Shown piece after piece: positions 1 to 10,659 of a stretch of DNA of 56,456 nucleotides. Position numbers and translations under genes: made by a program. Each line of letters opens with the position of its first letter. Positions within the stretch are counted from its first letter, which is position 1. The stretch is from Candidatus Zipacnadia bacterium (GTDB lineage: Bacteria; Armatimonadota; Zipacnadia; Zipacnadales; JABUFB01), in assembly GCA_029821745.1 (NCBI GenBank), contig JALGSS010000001.1:1-56456 (forward strand), read 5' to 3'. The notes beneath the pieces are model-generated. The model saw only the letters and a list, made by a program, of their open reading frames with translations, did no database searches and had not been told where the DNA came from.

Positions 1-130
1 TCGCCTGTTTTATCCCTGCCGGTGGCGCCAAAGCGACAAATCCCCGTGCCGTGGCACGGTCGTTCCGTTGTCCACGCCGTGATCGGCCGTGTCCCGGTAC
101 ACTTTCGGGAGAAGGGCCTTTTTTGTCTGA

Positions 131-217
131 GCCCCGTCGGGGCGTCTGGAGATAGCCACGGGCGCGAGCCCGTGGGAACCGGGGCGTTCCGACTCCCCCG
201 TGGAGCCCCGGCGGGGC
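131..217. repeat. Cluster of GC-rich stem-loops (GCCCCGTCGGGGC; CCACGGG-CGCGAG-CCCGTGG; GCCCCGGCGGGGC), REP-like intergenic repeat
   Basis: Three perfect short inverted repeats read directly at 131-143, 156-175 and 205-217. Confidence 0.5.
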
Positions 218-263
218 GACTGACTTGCGCCGCGAGTCGAGTTCGTGGTGAGGGAGGATCAGA

Positions 264-473
264 ATGTCCTTCATAAGGCCGGTTGCGATTGCCCTCATGG
301 GAATCGGCGTGTTCCTTGCTGTCTTCGAGGCCCTCCATGTGAAAAGGAAAGAGGTGGGCACGGGTCTTGATACGCCATGCAAGCGAATCAGTCTGTATGT
401 TGCGGTTGGCATCGGATTGTTCTTCGTGTTGGGCGGACTGATCCTGCTATTCAGTAGTTTCGATGTTTTTTGA
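264..473 (+). CDS. Small two-helix membrane protein
   Basis: 69-aa ORF with two hydrophobic segments (PVAIALMGIGVFLAVFEAL; ISLYVAVGIGLFFVLGGLILLF). Confidence 0.5.
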   Translation: MSFIRPVAIALMGIGVFLAVFEALHVKRKEVGTGLDTPCKRISLYVAVGIGLFFVLGGLILLFSSFDVF

Positions 474-594
474 CAAGTAGGGAGGCTTCCCGCATCATTT
501 TGGTGTAGCGGGCGGGCGGCGGCAAACGCGGCGGCTGAGTCGGTCCGGAACGCGCCGAGATGAACTCGGCGGCCAACGGGACTGAGCCCATGCA

Positions 595-623
595 CGAGGG
601 GCGGGTCGATGACCCGCCCCTCG
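595..623 (-). terminator. Perfect 13-bp stem inverted repeat, candidate terminator of the A2M gene
   Basis: CGAGGGGCGGGTC-GAT-GACCCGCCCCTCG, 19 nt past the minus-strand stop at 642; no T-tract. Confidence 0.5.
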
Positions 624-641
624 CGTTGATGCGGTCGGCCG

Positions 642-3600
642 TCAATCCACGATCTTGATGACGTGCTCGTCGCTGTTGGCGCGGAGTTCGGGGACGTACA
701 TGCCGTAAAGGACCGACGGCAGGGCGTGGAAGATGCCGGGGACCTCGGCGCGGAGGCGATAGCGGAGCAGGTGCGCGCCCTGGCCGAGGCTCCGGACGAA
801 GAAGACCACCTTCTCGTCGCGGAGTTCCATGTAGGAGGTGAAGCCCTCCTGGCCCTTGGCGCCGCTGGTGACCTGGGTGGGCTCGCAGCCGGCGGGCTTC
901 ATGTCCTCGAAGCACAGATACGTGTAGTCGTTGTCGCTCTTGACGCGGAGTTCCACCTGGATGACGTCGCCGCTCTTGAGCGTATCGCCGTCGTTGACGG
1001 GCACGCGCTTGTAGCGGAGCCGCTTCTCGATGAGTTTCTGGCCGTCCGATCCCTCGACTTCGACCTCGTAGGGAATCTGGACGAGTTTGAAGTACGTCCG
1101 GTCAACCTTCAGTTCGTGCCCGGCGGCGGTGATGTGTTCCTCCTTGCTGAAGTAGCGGAGGTAGGTGTTGAAGTAGAGCGCGCCGGGGCCGTCCTTGGTG
1201 ATCTTCAAGGTGTGCTTGCCGCCGGAGAGCGCAACGCCCTGAAGGATGAACCGGTTGTCGAAGGTGAAGAAGTTGTCCTTGTTGATCTTGACGGTCTTCA
1301 CCACGGCGCCGTTGTCGAAGTTCAAGGTGAGGGTGTAGTCGGGTTTGCCCTCACCGGACTTGACGACGAAGTCGCTCATGGCGGCGAGGCACATCGTGGT
1401 ATCGCGCGTGGAGCGCCAGTAGTAGCCGTTGCGGCGGTTGTTGAGGAGCCACTTGACGAGTTTCGGCGCCACGTCGCTCTTCGGCTCGAGCCGGACGATG
1501 GCCCGGAGCACCATCGCGTTGGTCTCGATGTCGGAGTTCCACCAGTACCACCAGCCGCCGCGCGGCGTCCGGAACCAGGCGACCTCGGTCTCCTTGTTCT
1601 CCTCCTTGTACTGCATGATGTTGCGCAGGACGATGCGCGCGCGTTCGGTGTCGTCGAGGTTGGCCTGCGCCATGGCCAGGAGCGCCTTGCCGTAGAGGCC
1701 GAGTTTGTCGCGGTCGGTGTAGAGGCGTTCGATGAGATCGCCGGGCCGTTTGTCGCCCTTGGCCGGTTTGATGACCGCTCTCTTCTTGCTGAGCGAGAGG
1801 ACGTAGGCGACGTAGGCGTGTGAGGCGTGGACGGACCAGTGCTTGTCGCGCATCCGCCCCTCCTCCCAGCGCTTGAGGAAGTTCATCCCGCGGTTGATCA
1901 TTTGCTGGTCCACCGCGACATCGCACTGCGAGGCGGTCACAAGCGCCCAGAGGACGTAACTGGTCATGTAGCCGCTCGACTGGCCGCTGGTCCACCAGCC
2001 CCAGCCGCCGTCACCGTGCTGCATGTTGCGGATGCGCGCGAGGCCCCGCTTGACCATCTTGTCGAGTTCGCCGGAATCGAAGATCGGGTGGTTCCAGTAG
2101 ATGGACAGGTTCTCGCCCTTCTCGATGCGTCGGATCTCCTGCATACGCCCGCGGATCTTGCGGACGTCGTCGAGGTTGATGCCCATGTTCTGAAGGGTCT
2201 TGAGCGTGAGGACGCACGAGACGAATCGGCTCATCGTCTGCTCGGTGCAGCCGTACGGGTAGTGGATGACGTAGGGCAGGGCATCCATCATCGCGCCCAC
2301 GAGGCTCGGCGCGTACTGGACCTCGAGGCGGGTCAGTTCGGGCCGGCGCTTTTCGGGGACGTTCAGTTCCACCGTGACGGTCTTCTTCTGTTCGTCCGGC
2401 CGCATCGAGCCGGTGGTGGCCACCTGCTTGGTGATGCCGTGGACGAGGACGGGGAAGACCATCGCCATCGCGTCGGATTCCTCGTCGGTGAGGGCCTTGA
2501 CGGTGAGTTTCGCGGTGCCCTCCTTCAGGACCTTGACGCGCCAATCGACGCGCGTCTCGCCGCCGGCGGCGACCTTCACATCGACGGTGGCCGCCGTCGT
2601 GCCGATCATCTTGAGCAGGTCGGCCGGCACGTCGAGGCTCACCCGCGCGGTCTTCTCGGTCTTCAGATAGTTGTGGACGTTGGCGCTGATGACAACCTCG
2701 TCGTACTCCATGAAGAACCGCGGCGCCTGGAGCCGGACGAGGAGGTTCTTCGTGGTGATAGCCAACGTGTCGGCCTGGCCGACCTTGGTCGCCTTCGTCA
2801 TGCCGAAGGCGTTGACCTTCCAGGTGGTGAGGTTCTCGGGCATCTGGAAGGAGGCCTTCGCCGTGCCGTCGGGACCGGTGGTAAGGGTGGTGAGCCAGAG
2901 GGCGGTATCGGCGAACTTCTGGCGGACCTCGGCCTCGACGAAGTCGGGCCCGGTGCCGGGCGCGCCGCCCTGCTTCTTATCGGCAAGCGACCGCCGCGCC
3001 CGGCCCCTCTCCATCGGCGCCGCACCCGGGAGCGCGGCTGCCGCAACTGCCCCGTCGGCCATGGCGTACGACGCATTCTGCTCCAACCCCAACCGCTTGC
3101 CGGATTTCCGCAGCGCGCCGTCCTTGTCCCAGCCGTACGACCAGCCCTTCAGTTCCTCGTCGCCGACGGTCCGCCAGTCGCCGACGGCAGCCCCCCAGAT
3201 ACCCCACCACGACGCCGGGTACGGATGCAACTGCTGGAACGGCCGTTGGACGTAGCCCCAGGCGCTGAACTGATCCGCGAGGTTCGTCCTCATCTGCGCG
3301 TAGTGATGCCGCACGTTGCCGTGGAAGAACTTCGCAATCGGCGGCGTGTACTCGCTCTGGATGTAGAGGACGGACTTGTCGAAGGCGCTCAGGACCACCT
3401 GGGCGTCCCTGGCCGGTTCGCCCTTCAGCGTCTTCGCGGTGACGGTCACGGTGGCCTTCTCGCCGGGCTTGTACTCGGCCTTGTCGGTCGTGACGGAGAC
3501 CTTGACGATCCCCTCGGCCGGCGGGACGCAGATGCGCTTGGACTGCTGGTGGACGCGCGTGGCCGCCACGGTGGTCGCCTCGACGAAGAAGTTCGGCTGA

Positions 3601-6600
3601 TGCTGCCGCTTGATGGGCACGTCCACGACCGTGTGGCGCGTCGGCAGGTGCAGCAGCCGATACGAGAGGAGATGGTTGTCGTCCACGTCGTCGCCGAAGA
3701 GGACGTAGGCGTTGTCGTGTTTGGCGTTGATCATGACGTGGGCGACTTCGCCGGGCTTGTAGGTCCGCTTGTCGGTGATGAGTTCGAGGTTGTTGAAGCG
3801 GTAGAGCCGGCCGTCGAAGTCGCGGCCGCACACCCAGACGAGGCCGTAGCCGGTGACCACGCCGCCCCAGGCGTCGGGCGCCTCGAAGGTGATCTTGAGT
3901 TGCCCGCTCTTCTCGTGGCGGAGGCGGAACTCGAGGAGGCCGCGCTCGTCGGTCGCCGCCTTCCAGCGCTTCAGTTCCGTCTCGTCGATGCGGGCGTTGT
4001 CCGGCCCACCGAAGACCACCTCCGAGACGGTGACGAGGCCCTCGGTCCGGACGGGCTTGTTGTCGGGGGTGAGGCAGCGGACGCGGATGACCATCTCCTC
4101 GCCCGGCCGGGCGTAGCCGCGGTCCGACTGGATGAAGGCGTAGTAGGCCTGTCGCGTGACCTTGACGGCGCCGGAGCCGGTGATGACGCGCCGGCTGGCG
4201 TCGCGCACCTCCGCCTCAATGACGTAGCGGTGGTCGCGATCGGGGTGGTCGCGCAGCGCGGCCTTCGTGTCGATCTCGACCTTGACGGTGCCGTCCTTCC
4301 CGATGTGGGTCTCGCCCTGCTGGACGAGTTCACGCACCGGGTTCGGCGCGCTCCCGCCATACCAGCGCCACCACCACGGCGGCGGCGCCCAGCAGCACTT
4401 CACCCGACCCCACCACGGGAACCACGGATGCGAATACCAGCCCCAGCCGTAGCCCTGGCCGTACAACCAGTCCCACTCGCCCGGGAAGTAGTACCGATGC
4501 GTGTACTCCTCGCGGAAGACCTTGTACTTGACGCTCGCCTCGGTGACCGGGCCGCCGAAGTAGTAGGTGGCCTTGATGACGGCGGTCACCGTATCGCCCA
4601 ACTTCGTGTGGGTCTTGCCCGGCTCGACGGTGACCTCGAACTCGGGCTTCTTGTACTCCTCGACGCGGAAGTTCTGCCCGCCGGCGTAGGTGCGGCCGTG
4701 GATGGTGATGCGATAGACGCCCAGCGGCGGCTCGGCGCCGAGCGTGAACGCGCCGTCGATCCCGCCGTACTGGTCGGCGTGCTTCGAGGCGGCGGCGACC
4801 TTGTTCCCACGCGGGTCGTAGATCGTCAGCGACACGTTCCGCCCCGGCACGTTCTGCAGGATGCCGTTCTGCATCTGCCGGAGCCAGACCTTGTACTTGA
4901 CCGTCTGCAGCGGGCGGTACACCGGCCGGTCGGTGATGCAGTAGGCGAAGAGCCCCTCGCGCATCCGTGAGGGTGAGTAAACGTCCCAGTAACTCATCCC
5001 GCTCCACGCGAGCCGCTGCGCGCCGGCATCCACGAGGACGTGCAGGCTGCCGCGGTCCTTCTTCGGATACGCCAGGAGCGCCATCCCCTCCTTGTCCGTG
5101 ACGAGGTGGTGCATCTCCTTGTAGTAGGTGCTCTTGCGCTTCGTGCGGTCCCAGACGCTCCAGACGCGGACGACGTCCACCTTCGCCTCCGGGACGGGCG
5201 CGCCGGTCGTTGCGTCGGCGATGAAGTAGAGGTTGCCCTGCTTGACCTTCTTCTCGACGAGCGCCAGGTCGGTGAGGACGAACACGGCTCGGCTGTCGCC
5301 GATCTTCAAGAGGGCCGTTCCCGCCTTGTCGCTGTGGGCGATCGGCGGCTCCTTGAGATACGCATAGACGAGATAGCCGCCCCGCCCCTTGAGCGGCGTC
5401 TGCAGCATCGCCTGCGCGTAGCGATGGGTGCCGTCGTTCTTGACCTCGTCCGACCACCGCGCGACCTCCCGGCCGACGTACTTCGCCGCGAGGCCCTGGA
5501 GCCAGTTCCTGGGGTGATAGGGCTGCACGAAGTAGTTGTGCCAGTAACTCAGGCTGCCGAAGCCCTTGAGCCCCTTGTACTTGTCGATCTTCTGGTTGCG
5601 GATGTGATTCATGAAACCGACGTGGTCGATCTGGCGGGCGACGAACCAGACCTTCGAGGTGTTGCGGTAACTGACCTGGAGTTTGGCCGGCTCGCCGGGC
5701 AGTTGGACGCCCGTCTGGCTGATGCGGACCTGCGGCTGTCTGATGCGCTTGATCTGCTCGTTGGCTGCCTTAATCCGCTTGCTCTTTGCGAATTGCCTCT
5801 TGAGAACGCCGTACTGCGCGAGCGCCGTGAGGTACTGCTGCCGGCTCTGGTGGTAGAGGCCGACGGCGTACTGCGCCTCGTCCGCCACGCCGCTGGTGGC
5901 GTAGTCGCCGACGACCAGCCGCAGGAGCCCCAGGACGTTCCACTGCCTCGGCAGCGTGACCTTGCGGATCTGCCCACCGACCAGCACGATCGCCTCGCCG
6001 TCCTTCAACTCCCACGGGTTGTACGCCTCCAACGCCTCTTTAAGCGGATACGTGCCGCCCCAGTAGTACATCCCCGCGTACGAGTTGAGGCGATCCATCC
6101 CGAAGCGCGACCGGGCGAGCATCGCCTGGCGGTACCAACTCAGGCCCACGTACTGCCGGTTCTCCGTCGTGTCGAGGTCGCGCGCTTCCTTCAGCAGGGA
6201 GAGGATCTTCTGGTCAACCGAGAGGGTCGCGGCGTACGCCTTCGGCGCGGTGGGGAAGATGGGCTTGCCGTCCGGGCCGACGCGCAGACCGATGGGGCGC
6301 TTGCGGCGCTGTTGCCAGTAACTGTGGTACTCGCTGAAGTCCTTTTCGCCGGCCGTCTCGGCCAGGAATTCGTCCCGCTCGCCCCAGAAGGCGTGCCAGA
6401 ACTGGTACGAGTTCTCGTAGATGCCGAACCGCGCGCAGACGCCCGCCAAGTCGAAGAGGCACTCGACGCGTTCATTGTGCCAGTTCGCCCGCTCCTTCTC
6501 GGGCAGGACGGCGAGGGCGTCTTTCGTCGTATCGTAGTGGGCGTACAGATCGCGCGCGCGCTCGAGGTGTGCGACGGCGTGCCGCTTGTCGTACTGATAC

Positions 6601-7019
6601 GACCGGACCCGGATGCCCTGTTTCCACTGGGCCCGATGGAATGTGCCGCCCGCTCGCGTGCCCCAGTGGGGTATCATCATGTAGAGGTTGCCGGCCAGGC
6701 GTTCCGCTCGCGCCTCGTAGGGCGTCGCCTTGCAGCGCTTGATGTAGGCCTGCGCCGCCTCGATGGCCGGGTCGAACAGTTGCAGCCGCAGTCTGCAGAT
6801 GATGACCCGCTCGCTGGCGTGGCGCCATTTCGCGTGTTTCGGCGCCTTTGCCAGCAGCCGCTGATAGGCCGCCGCCGCCTCCTTGTAGTTCTTCTCCTCG
6901 AAGAGCGTGTCCGCCCTCTTGAGGATCGTCGCGGGGTCCGGATCGGCCGCCCCGACCACTACCGGCACCATCAGCACCGCCAGACACACCCCACACAGCG
7001 CGATTCGCCTGCCCACCAT
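642..7019 (-). CDS. Alpha-2-macroglobulin family protein (MG domains, thioester motif)
   Basis: Signal-like N-terminus MVGRRIALCGVCLAVLMVPVVVGAADP; TPR-like N-terminal region; MG2-like repeats; thioester motif YPYGCTEQTMSRF; A2M-like WTTGQSSGYMTSYVLWAL region. ORF track extends upstream to 7940, but a start at 7019 fits the signal peptide. Confidence 0.9.
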   Translation of the reverse strand: MVGRRIALCGVCLAVLMVPVVVGAADPDPATILKRADTLFEEKNYKEAAAAYQRLLAKAPKHAKWRHASERVIICRLRLQLFDPAIEAAQAYIKRCKATPYEARAERLAGNLYMMIPHWGTRAGGTFHRAQWKQGIRVRSYQYDKRHAVAHLERARDLYAHYDTTKDALAVLPEKERANWHNERVECLFDLAGVCARFGIYENSYQFWHAFWGERDEFLAETAGEKDFSEYHSYWQQRRKRPIGLRVGPDGKPIFPTAPKAYAATLSVDQKILSLLKEARDLDTTENRQYVGLSWYRQAMLARSRFGMDRLNSYAGMYYWGGTYPLKEALEAYNPWELKDGEAIVLVGGQIRKVTLPRQWNVLGLLRLVVGDYATSGVADEAQYAVGLYHQSRQQYLTALAQYGVLKRQFAKSKRIKAANEQIKRIRQPQVRISQTGVQLPGEPAKLQVSYRNTSKVWFVARQIDHVGFMNHIRNQKIDKYKGLKGFGSLSYWHNYFVQPYHPRNWLQGLAAKYVGREVARWSDEVKNDGTHRYAQAMLQTPLKGRGGYLVYAYLKEPPIAHSDKAGTALLKIGDSRAVFVLTDLALVEKKVKQGNLYFIADATTGAPVPEAKVDVVRVWSVWDRTKRKSTYYKEMHHLVTDKEGMALLAYPKKDRGSLHVLVDAGAQRLAWSGMSYWDVYSPSRMREGLFAYCITDRPVYRPLQTVKYKVWLRQMQNGILQNVPGRNVSLTIYDPRGNKVAAASKHADQYGGIDGAFTLGAEPPLGVYRITIHGRTYAGGQNFRVEEYKKPEFEVTVEPGKTHTKLGDTVTAVIKATYYFGGPVTEASVKYKVFREEYTHRYYFPGEWDWLYGQGYGWGWYSHPWFPWWGRVKCCWAPPPWWWRWYGGSAPNPVRELVQQGETHIGKDGTVKVEIDTKAALRDHPDRDHRYVIEAEVRDASRRVITGSGAVKVTRQAYYAFIQSDRGYARPGEEMVIRVRCLTPDNKPVRTEGLVTVSEVVFGGPDNARIDETELKRWKAATDERGLLEFRLRHEKSGQLKITFEAPDAWGGVVTGYGLVWVCGRDFDGRLYRFNNLELITDKRTYKPGEVAHVMINAKHDNAYVLFGDDVDDNHLLSYRLLHLPTRHTVVDVPIKRQHQPNFFVEATTVAATRVHQQSKRICVPPAEGIVKVSVTTDKAEYKPGEKATVTVTAKTLKGEPARDAQVVLSAFDKSVLYIQSEYTPPIAKFFHGNVRHHYAQMRTNLADQFSAWGYVQRPFQQLHPYPASWWGIWGAAVGDWRTVGDEELKGWSYGWDKDGALRKSGKRLGLEQNASYAMADGAVAAAALPGAAPMERGRARRSLADKKQGGAPGTGPDFVEAEVRQKFADTALWLTTLTTGPDGTAKASFQMPENLTTWKVNAFGMTKATKVGQADTLAITTKNLLVRLQAPRFFMEYDEVVISANVHNYLKTEKTARVSLDVPADLLKMIGTTAATVDVKVAAGGETRVDWRVKVLKEGTAKLTVKALTDEESDAMAMVFPVLVHGITKQVATTGSMRPDEQKKTVTVELNVPEKRRPELTRLEVQYAPSLVGAMMDALPYVIHYPYGCTEQTMSRFVSCVLTLKTLQNMGINLDDVRKIRGRMQEIRRIEKGENLSIYWNHPIFDSGELDKMVKRGLARIRNMQHGDGGWGWWTSGQSSGYMTSYVLWALVTASQCDVAVDQQMINRGMNFLKRWEEGRMRDKHWSVHASHAYVAYVLSLSKKRAVIKPAKGDKRPGDLIERLYTDRDKLGLYGKALLAMAQANLDDTERARIVLRNIMQYKEENKETEVAWFRTPRGGWWYWWNSDIETNAMVLRAIVRLEPKSDVAPKLVKWLLNNRRNGYYWRSTRDTTMCLAAMSDFVVKSGEGKPDYTLTLNFDNGAVVKTVKINKDNFFTFDNRFILQGVALSGGKHTLKITKDGPGALYFNTYLRYFSKEEHITAAGHELKVDRTYFKLVQIPYEVEVEGSDGQKLIEKRLRYKRVPVNDGDTLKSGDVIQVELRVKSDNDYTYLCFEDMKPAGCEPTQVTSGAKGQEGFTSYMELRDEKVVFFVRSLGQGAHLLRYRLRAEVPGIFHALPSVLYGMYVPELRANSDEHVIKIVD

Positions 7020-7481
7020 TCGCCTTCTCCCTCGTGACAGACCATGCCCGGCCGGCCCCGGCCGGCGGCGCGTTTCGCTCTCGTACTGCTTCAATAGACG
7101 CCCCGCCCGGCCGCGGGTTCCCGTGAAAATCCACTTGCCCTCGAAACGCCGGGACCGCCTGGAGACGCCCCCGTACCCAAGCCCTGCCGCCTGCGGCGGG
7201 GACCGCACGGCCGGGCAAGACCGGCCGTGGTACAGGGAACCCAAGCCCCGCCGCCTGCCGTTCGGCCCCGAGCACCCTTCGGGTCTGAGCCTCAGGGTCG
7301 AAGACACGGCCGAGGGGCGGCGGGGACAGCGTGTCGGCACCGTGCGGAGACGAGTTCCCCCTGCACCGGACGAAGGCGTTCGAGGCGCACGGCCCCCTCC
7401 CCCCCCGCGAAACGGACTTGACTCGCACCCGCCGGGGGAGTAGATTCCCCACGACCGAGACAGTCCTCCTCGATACCCGGC

Positions 7482-7887
<406 letters not shown>

Positions 7888-7965
7888 GGCCGGCTGCCAG
7901 AATCCCCAGGAAAGCGCTTGGCTGGCCCCTGGACGAACACGGACCAGCCCCCCGCCTCTTGTGTG

Positions 7966-7985
7966 GCCCCCCCCGCGGGGGGGGC
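7966..7985. terminator. 20-bp perfect GC palindrome, candidate terminator/hairpin
   Basis: GCCCCCCCCGCGGGGGGGGC, about 80 nt downstream of the left-end ORF stop. Confidence 0.45.
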
Positions 7986-9037
7986 TGCTCGGCTTTCGGG
8001 CTGGCCGACCTCAGCATCACATGCACGGTGTCTTGAGGATTGTTCGGCCCTTCTTGCCCCGCCATCGGCACCTGAGCGAACCTATCCAACTGAGGTCGGG
8101 GGCCCCCCGAAGGCGTTGCCAGCGGTGGACCCGTAGCGGCGTGACATGATTCGAGAGCGATCGTCGGGCCGTGAAGGGCGACAGTGAGACGGTGCGGACG
8201 CGCAAGGGCATCTGCCTCAGCATCAAGCGGCTGCTTGATATGTCGACTGCCGAGGCCGAGGCCCGGCGCCGTCTCGACCGTGCGTGCGAAGCCTGACGCA
8301 GGCGCCGACGAGTACCCTCCTTCCCTGCTTCCCTGCTTCGGCCGTTGAGCGTCTGAGCAATGCTCCCAGAGCATGCTGCGGCGTGCGAACCCGCCGAGGT
8401 GTGCTCCAGGTACGGGATCGAGTGCCACCGGTCCGCGCCCCGTCGTATCGCGGCGACTTGCACGCACGGAGGCTATCCGTGTGACGCCGGCCGACGCGGT
8501 CCAATGGGACCCACAGCGGCTGACGTTTGAGCCACGCCCCCGGGGTCGCGATGGGTCCCGCTGCAGAGTTACCCCTCGCCTCCACGTGGGGTTTTCTGAG
8601 GCTGAACCCGCCAGTTCCGCAATCGCTTCTGGATGACTTCGCTTCGGCGGCAAACGGCCGCCCGACCCTCTCTTGATGGTGTCGCAACGGGGTGCCGGCA
8701 TCGTGTTTTGGCTGGTGGGGGCGAGGTGCGATGTCCGTTGTTCGTGGAGCCCACCAGAAGACGCCCTGACGCACGCGAGGGGGCACGTACGTGCTTGGCG
8801 GCCATGCGGGGGCGCTCGCGTGGTTGTGAGGGGCGCCCACGGCCCTGAAACGAGTCCTCCTGGGGCCGGCCTGGGCCTGTCCGACCTCACGACACAGGTT
8901 TCCGAGCGGCAGCGATGGCCGACGGGGCTTGACGGACCCTCCCCCGATTAGGCATAATGGCGTCTCTTGGCCGCCGCTCAGATGGTTGTGACGCGCACTG
9001 GCCCCGACAGGCGGGGAATGGGGTGCGGGCCGTGCCG

Positions 9038-9703
9038 ATGACGGAAGCGGATACCTGCCGGACGTACGTCCTGCCCAAGCTGTACGCCGCCGGCTGGACG
9101 GATGACCAGATCCGTGAGCAGCGCACGTTCACGGACGGGTGCATCGTGGCCGCTGGCAAGAAGGTCCGCAGGCGGAAGCAGAAGCGGGCGGACTACCTCC
9201 CCTACTAGCGACCGGACTTCAAGACCGCCGTCGTGGAGGCGAAGGCGGCGTACAAGAACGCCGGTGACGGCCTCCAGCAAGCGAAGGACTGCGCGCAGAT
9301 CCTGGGTCTCACCTTCTGCTACGCCACCAACGGCACCGGCATCATCGAATTCGACTTCACGACCGGCACCGAGCGGGAGATCGACCGATTCCCGGAGCCA
9401 GAGGAGCTCTGGCGGCGCTACCGACAGAAGCAGGCCATCGAGGACGACGAGCAGGCGGAGCGGCTCCGCAAGGAGAAGACAGACTTCTTCGACGAGTACG
9501 GTCCAGGGGCTCGGGAGATCCTCGGCGAACTGCTGGAGAAGTACGCCGAACACGGCGACGCGCAGTTCAAGATCCCCGACGTGCTGGAGGTGCCGCCGAT
9601 CAGTCGGCACGGTGACGTTATCGAGATCATCGACATGTTCGGCGGTGCCGACCGGCTCCGTAAGGCCGTGACGGAGTTGCAGGCGCTGCTGTACGCCGCT
9701 TAG
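9038..9703 (+). pseudogene. hsdR: HsdR (Type I restriction R subunit) remnant: N-terminal nuclease domain joined to C-terminal domain, helicase deleted, in-frame TAG
   Basis: HSDR_N-like MTEADTCRTYVLPKLYAAGW...DFKTAVVEAKA and C-terminal FFDEYGPGAREILGELLEKYAEHG...VEVPP-like...GGADRLRKAVTELQALLYAA; stop TAG at 9206-9208; no helicase motifs between. Confidence 0.75.
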
Positions 9704-9713
9704 GAGGGCCACC

Positions 9714-10613
9714 ATGGCGAAGATGCCTATCGAGCGCATCGGCCAGATAGTGAAAGCCGTTCTCGTCGAACTGCGCGACCTCGAGGAGCCAACGAGACTG
9801 AGAGTCCTTCTGGAACTGGCGGAACCGAAACTGAGCCTCACGGACCACGAGAAGGCAACGCTTGAGGTCTCTGGCTACATCCGTTGGCACACGATTGTTC
9901 ACTTCTACTCGATAGACTGCGTGAAGGCCGGATACCTCACGAAATCGGGCGGAAGGTGGAGCCTTACGGATCAGGGAAAGGCAGCGTTGGAGGCGCCCGC
10001 GGGCGACTTCATCCGCTCCGCTCAAGCCAAGTACCGAGCCTGGCGACGTGCTCACCCGAGGAAGAAGTCGGATTCGAGCGAGGAGGAAGACGAGGAGAAC
10101 GCCGAAGAGATCGTGCGCCAGATCTCCTACGATCAGGCGGTGGAGCATGCCGGAGAGGGAATCGAGGCCCACGTCTTCTCCCTTGGACCGTACGACTTCC
10201 AGAAACTCGTGGCCGAACTCCTGCGCGGCATGGGCTATCACGTGCGCTTCGTGGCGCCACCCGGACCGGATGGCGGCATCGACATCGCCGCCTATAGCGA
10301 CCCTCTCGGCACCACCTCACCCCGAATCCGCGCCCAGGTGAAGCACCGTCGTGACAACAAGGTCACTGTCAAGGAGGTGCGAGAGCTGGAGGGGGTCCTG
10401 CGAAAGGCCGACGACATCGGCCTGATCGTCTCCTCGGGTGGGTTCTCCTCGGAAGCCTTGCGGGAGATCCAGGTCTCAACGAAGCACATCGAGACAATGG
10501 ACCTGGACCGGTTGATCACGCTCTGGCAGCAGCACTACGACGAGATCAGGGAGCAGGGCAAAGCGCTCTTGCCGCTGGTCAAGGTGCACTTCCTGGCACC
10601 GGCTGAGGAGTAG
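9714..10613 (+). CDS. mrr: Mrr-type restriction endonuclease (Mrr N-terminal winged helix + Mrr catalytic domain)
   Basis: FQKLVAELLRGMGYHVRFVAPPGPDGGIDIAAYSDPLGTTSPRIRAQVKHR...(D...QVK motif). Confidence 0.85.
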   Translation: MAKMPIERIGQIVKAVLVELRDLEEPTRLRVLLELAEPKLSLTDHEKATLEVSGYIRWHTIVHFYSIDCVKAGYLTKSGGRWSLTDQGKAALEAPAGDFIRSAQAKYRAWRRAHPRKKSDSSEEEDEENAEEIVRQISYDQAVEHAGEGIEAHVFSLGPYDFQKLVAELLRGMGYHVRFVAPPGPDGGIDIAAYSDPLGTTSPRIRAQVKHRRDNKVTVKEVRELEGVLRKADDIGLIVSSGGFSSEALREIQVSTKHIETMDLDRLITLWQQHYDEIREQGKALLPLVKVHFLAPAEE

Positions 10614-10659
10614 ACCATCGTTCTGGTGGCCAATGCCGCCACAAGGGGGAGCAGCGCGA

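Noticed and set aside
1827-4970. 1047-aa + strand ORF (and 663-1823, 5040-7037)
   Set aside because: Antisense to the A2M gene; composition typical of GC-rich shadow frames.
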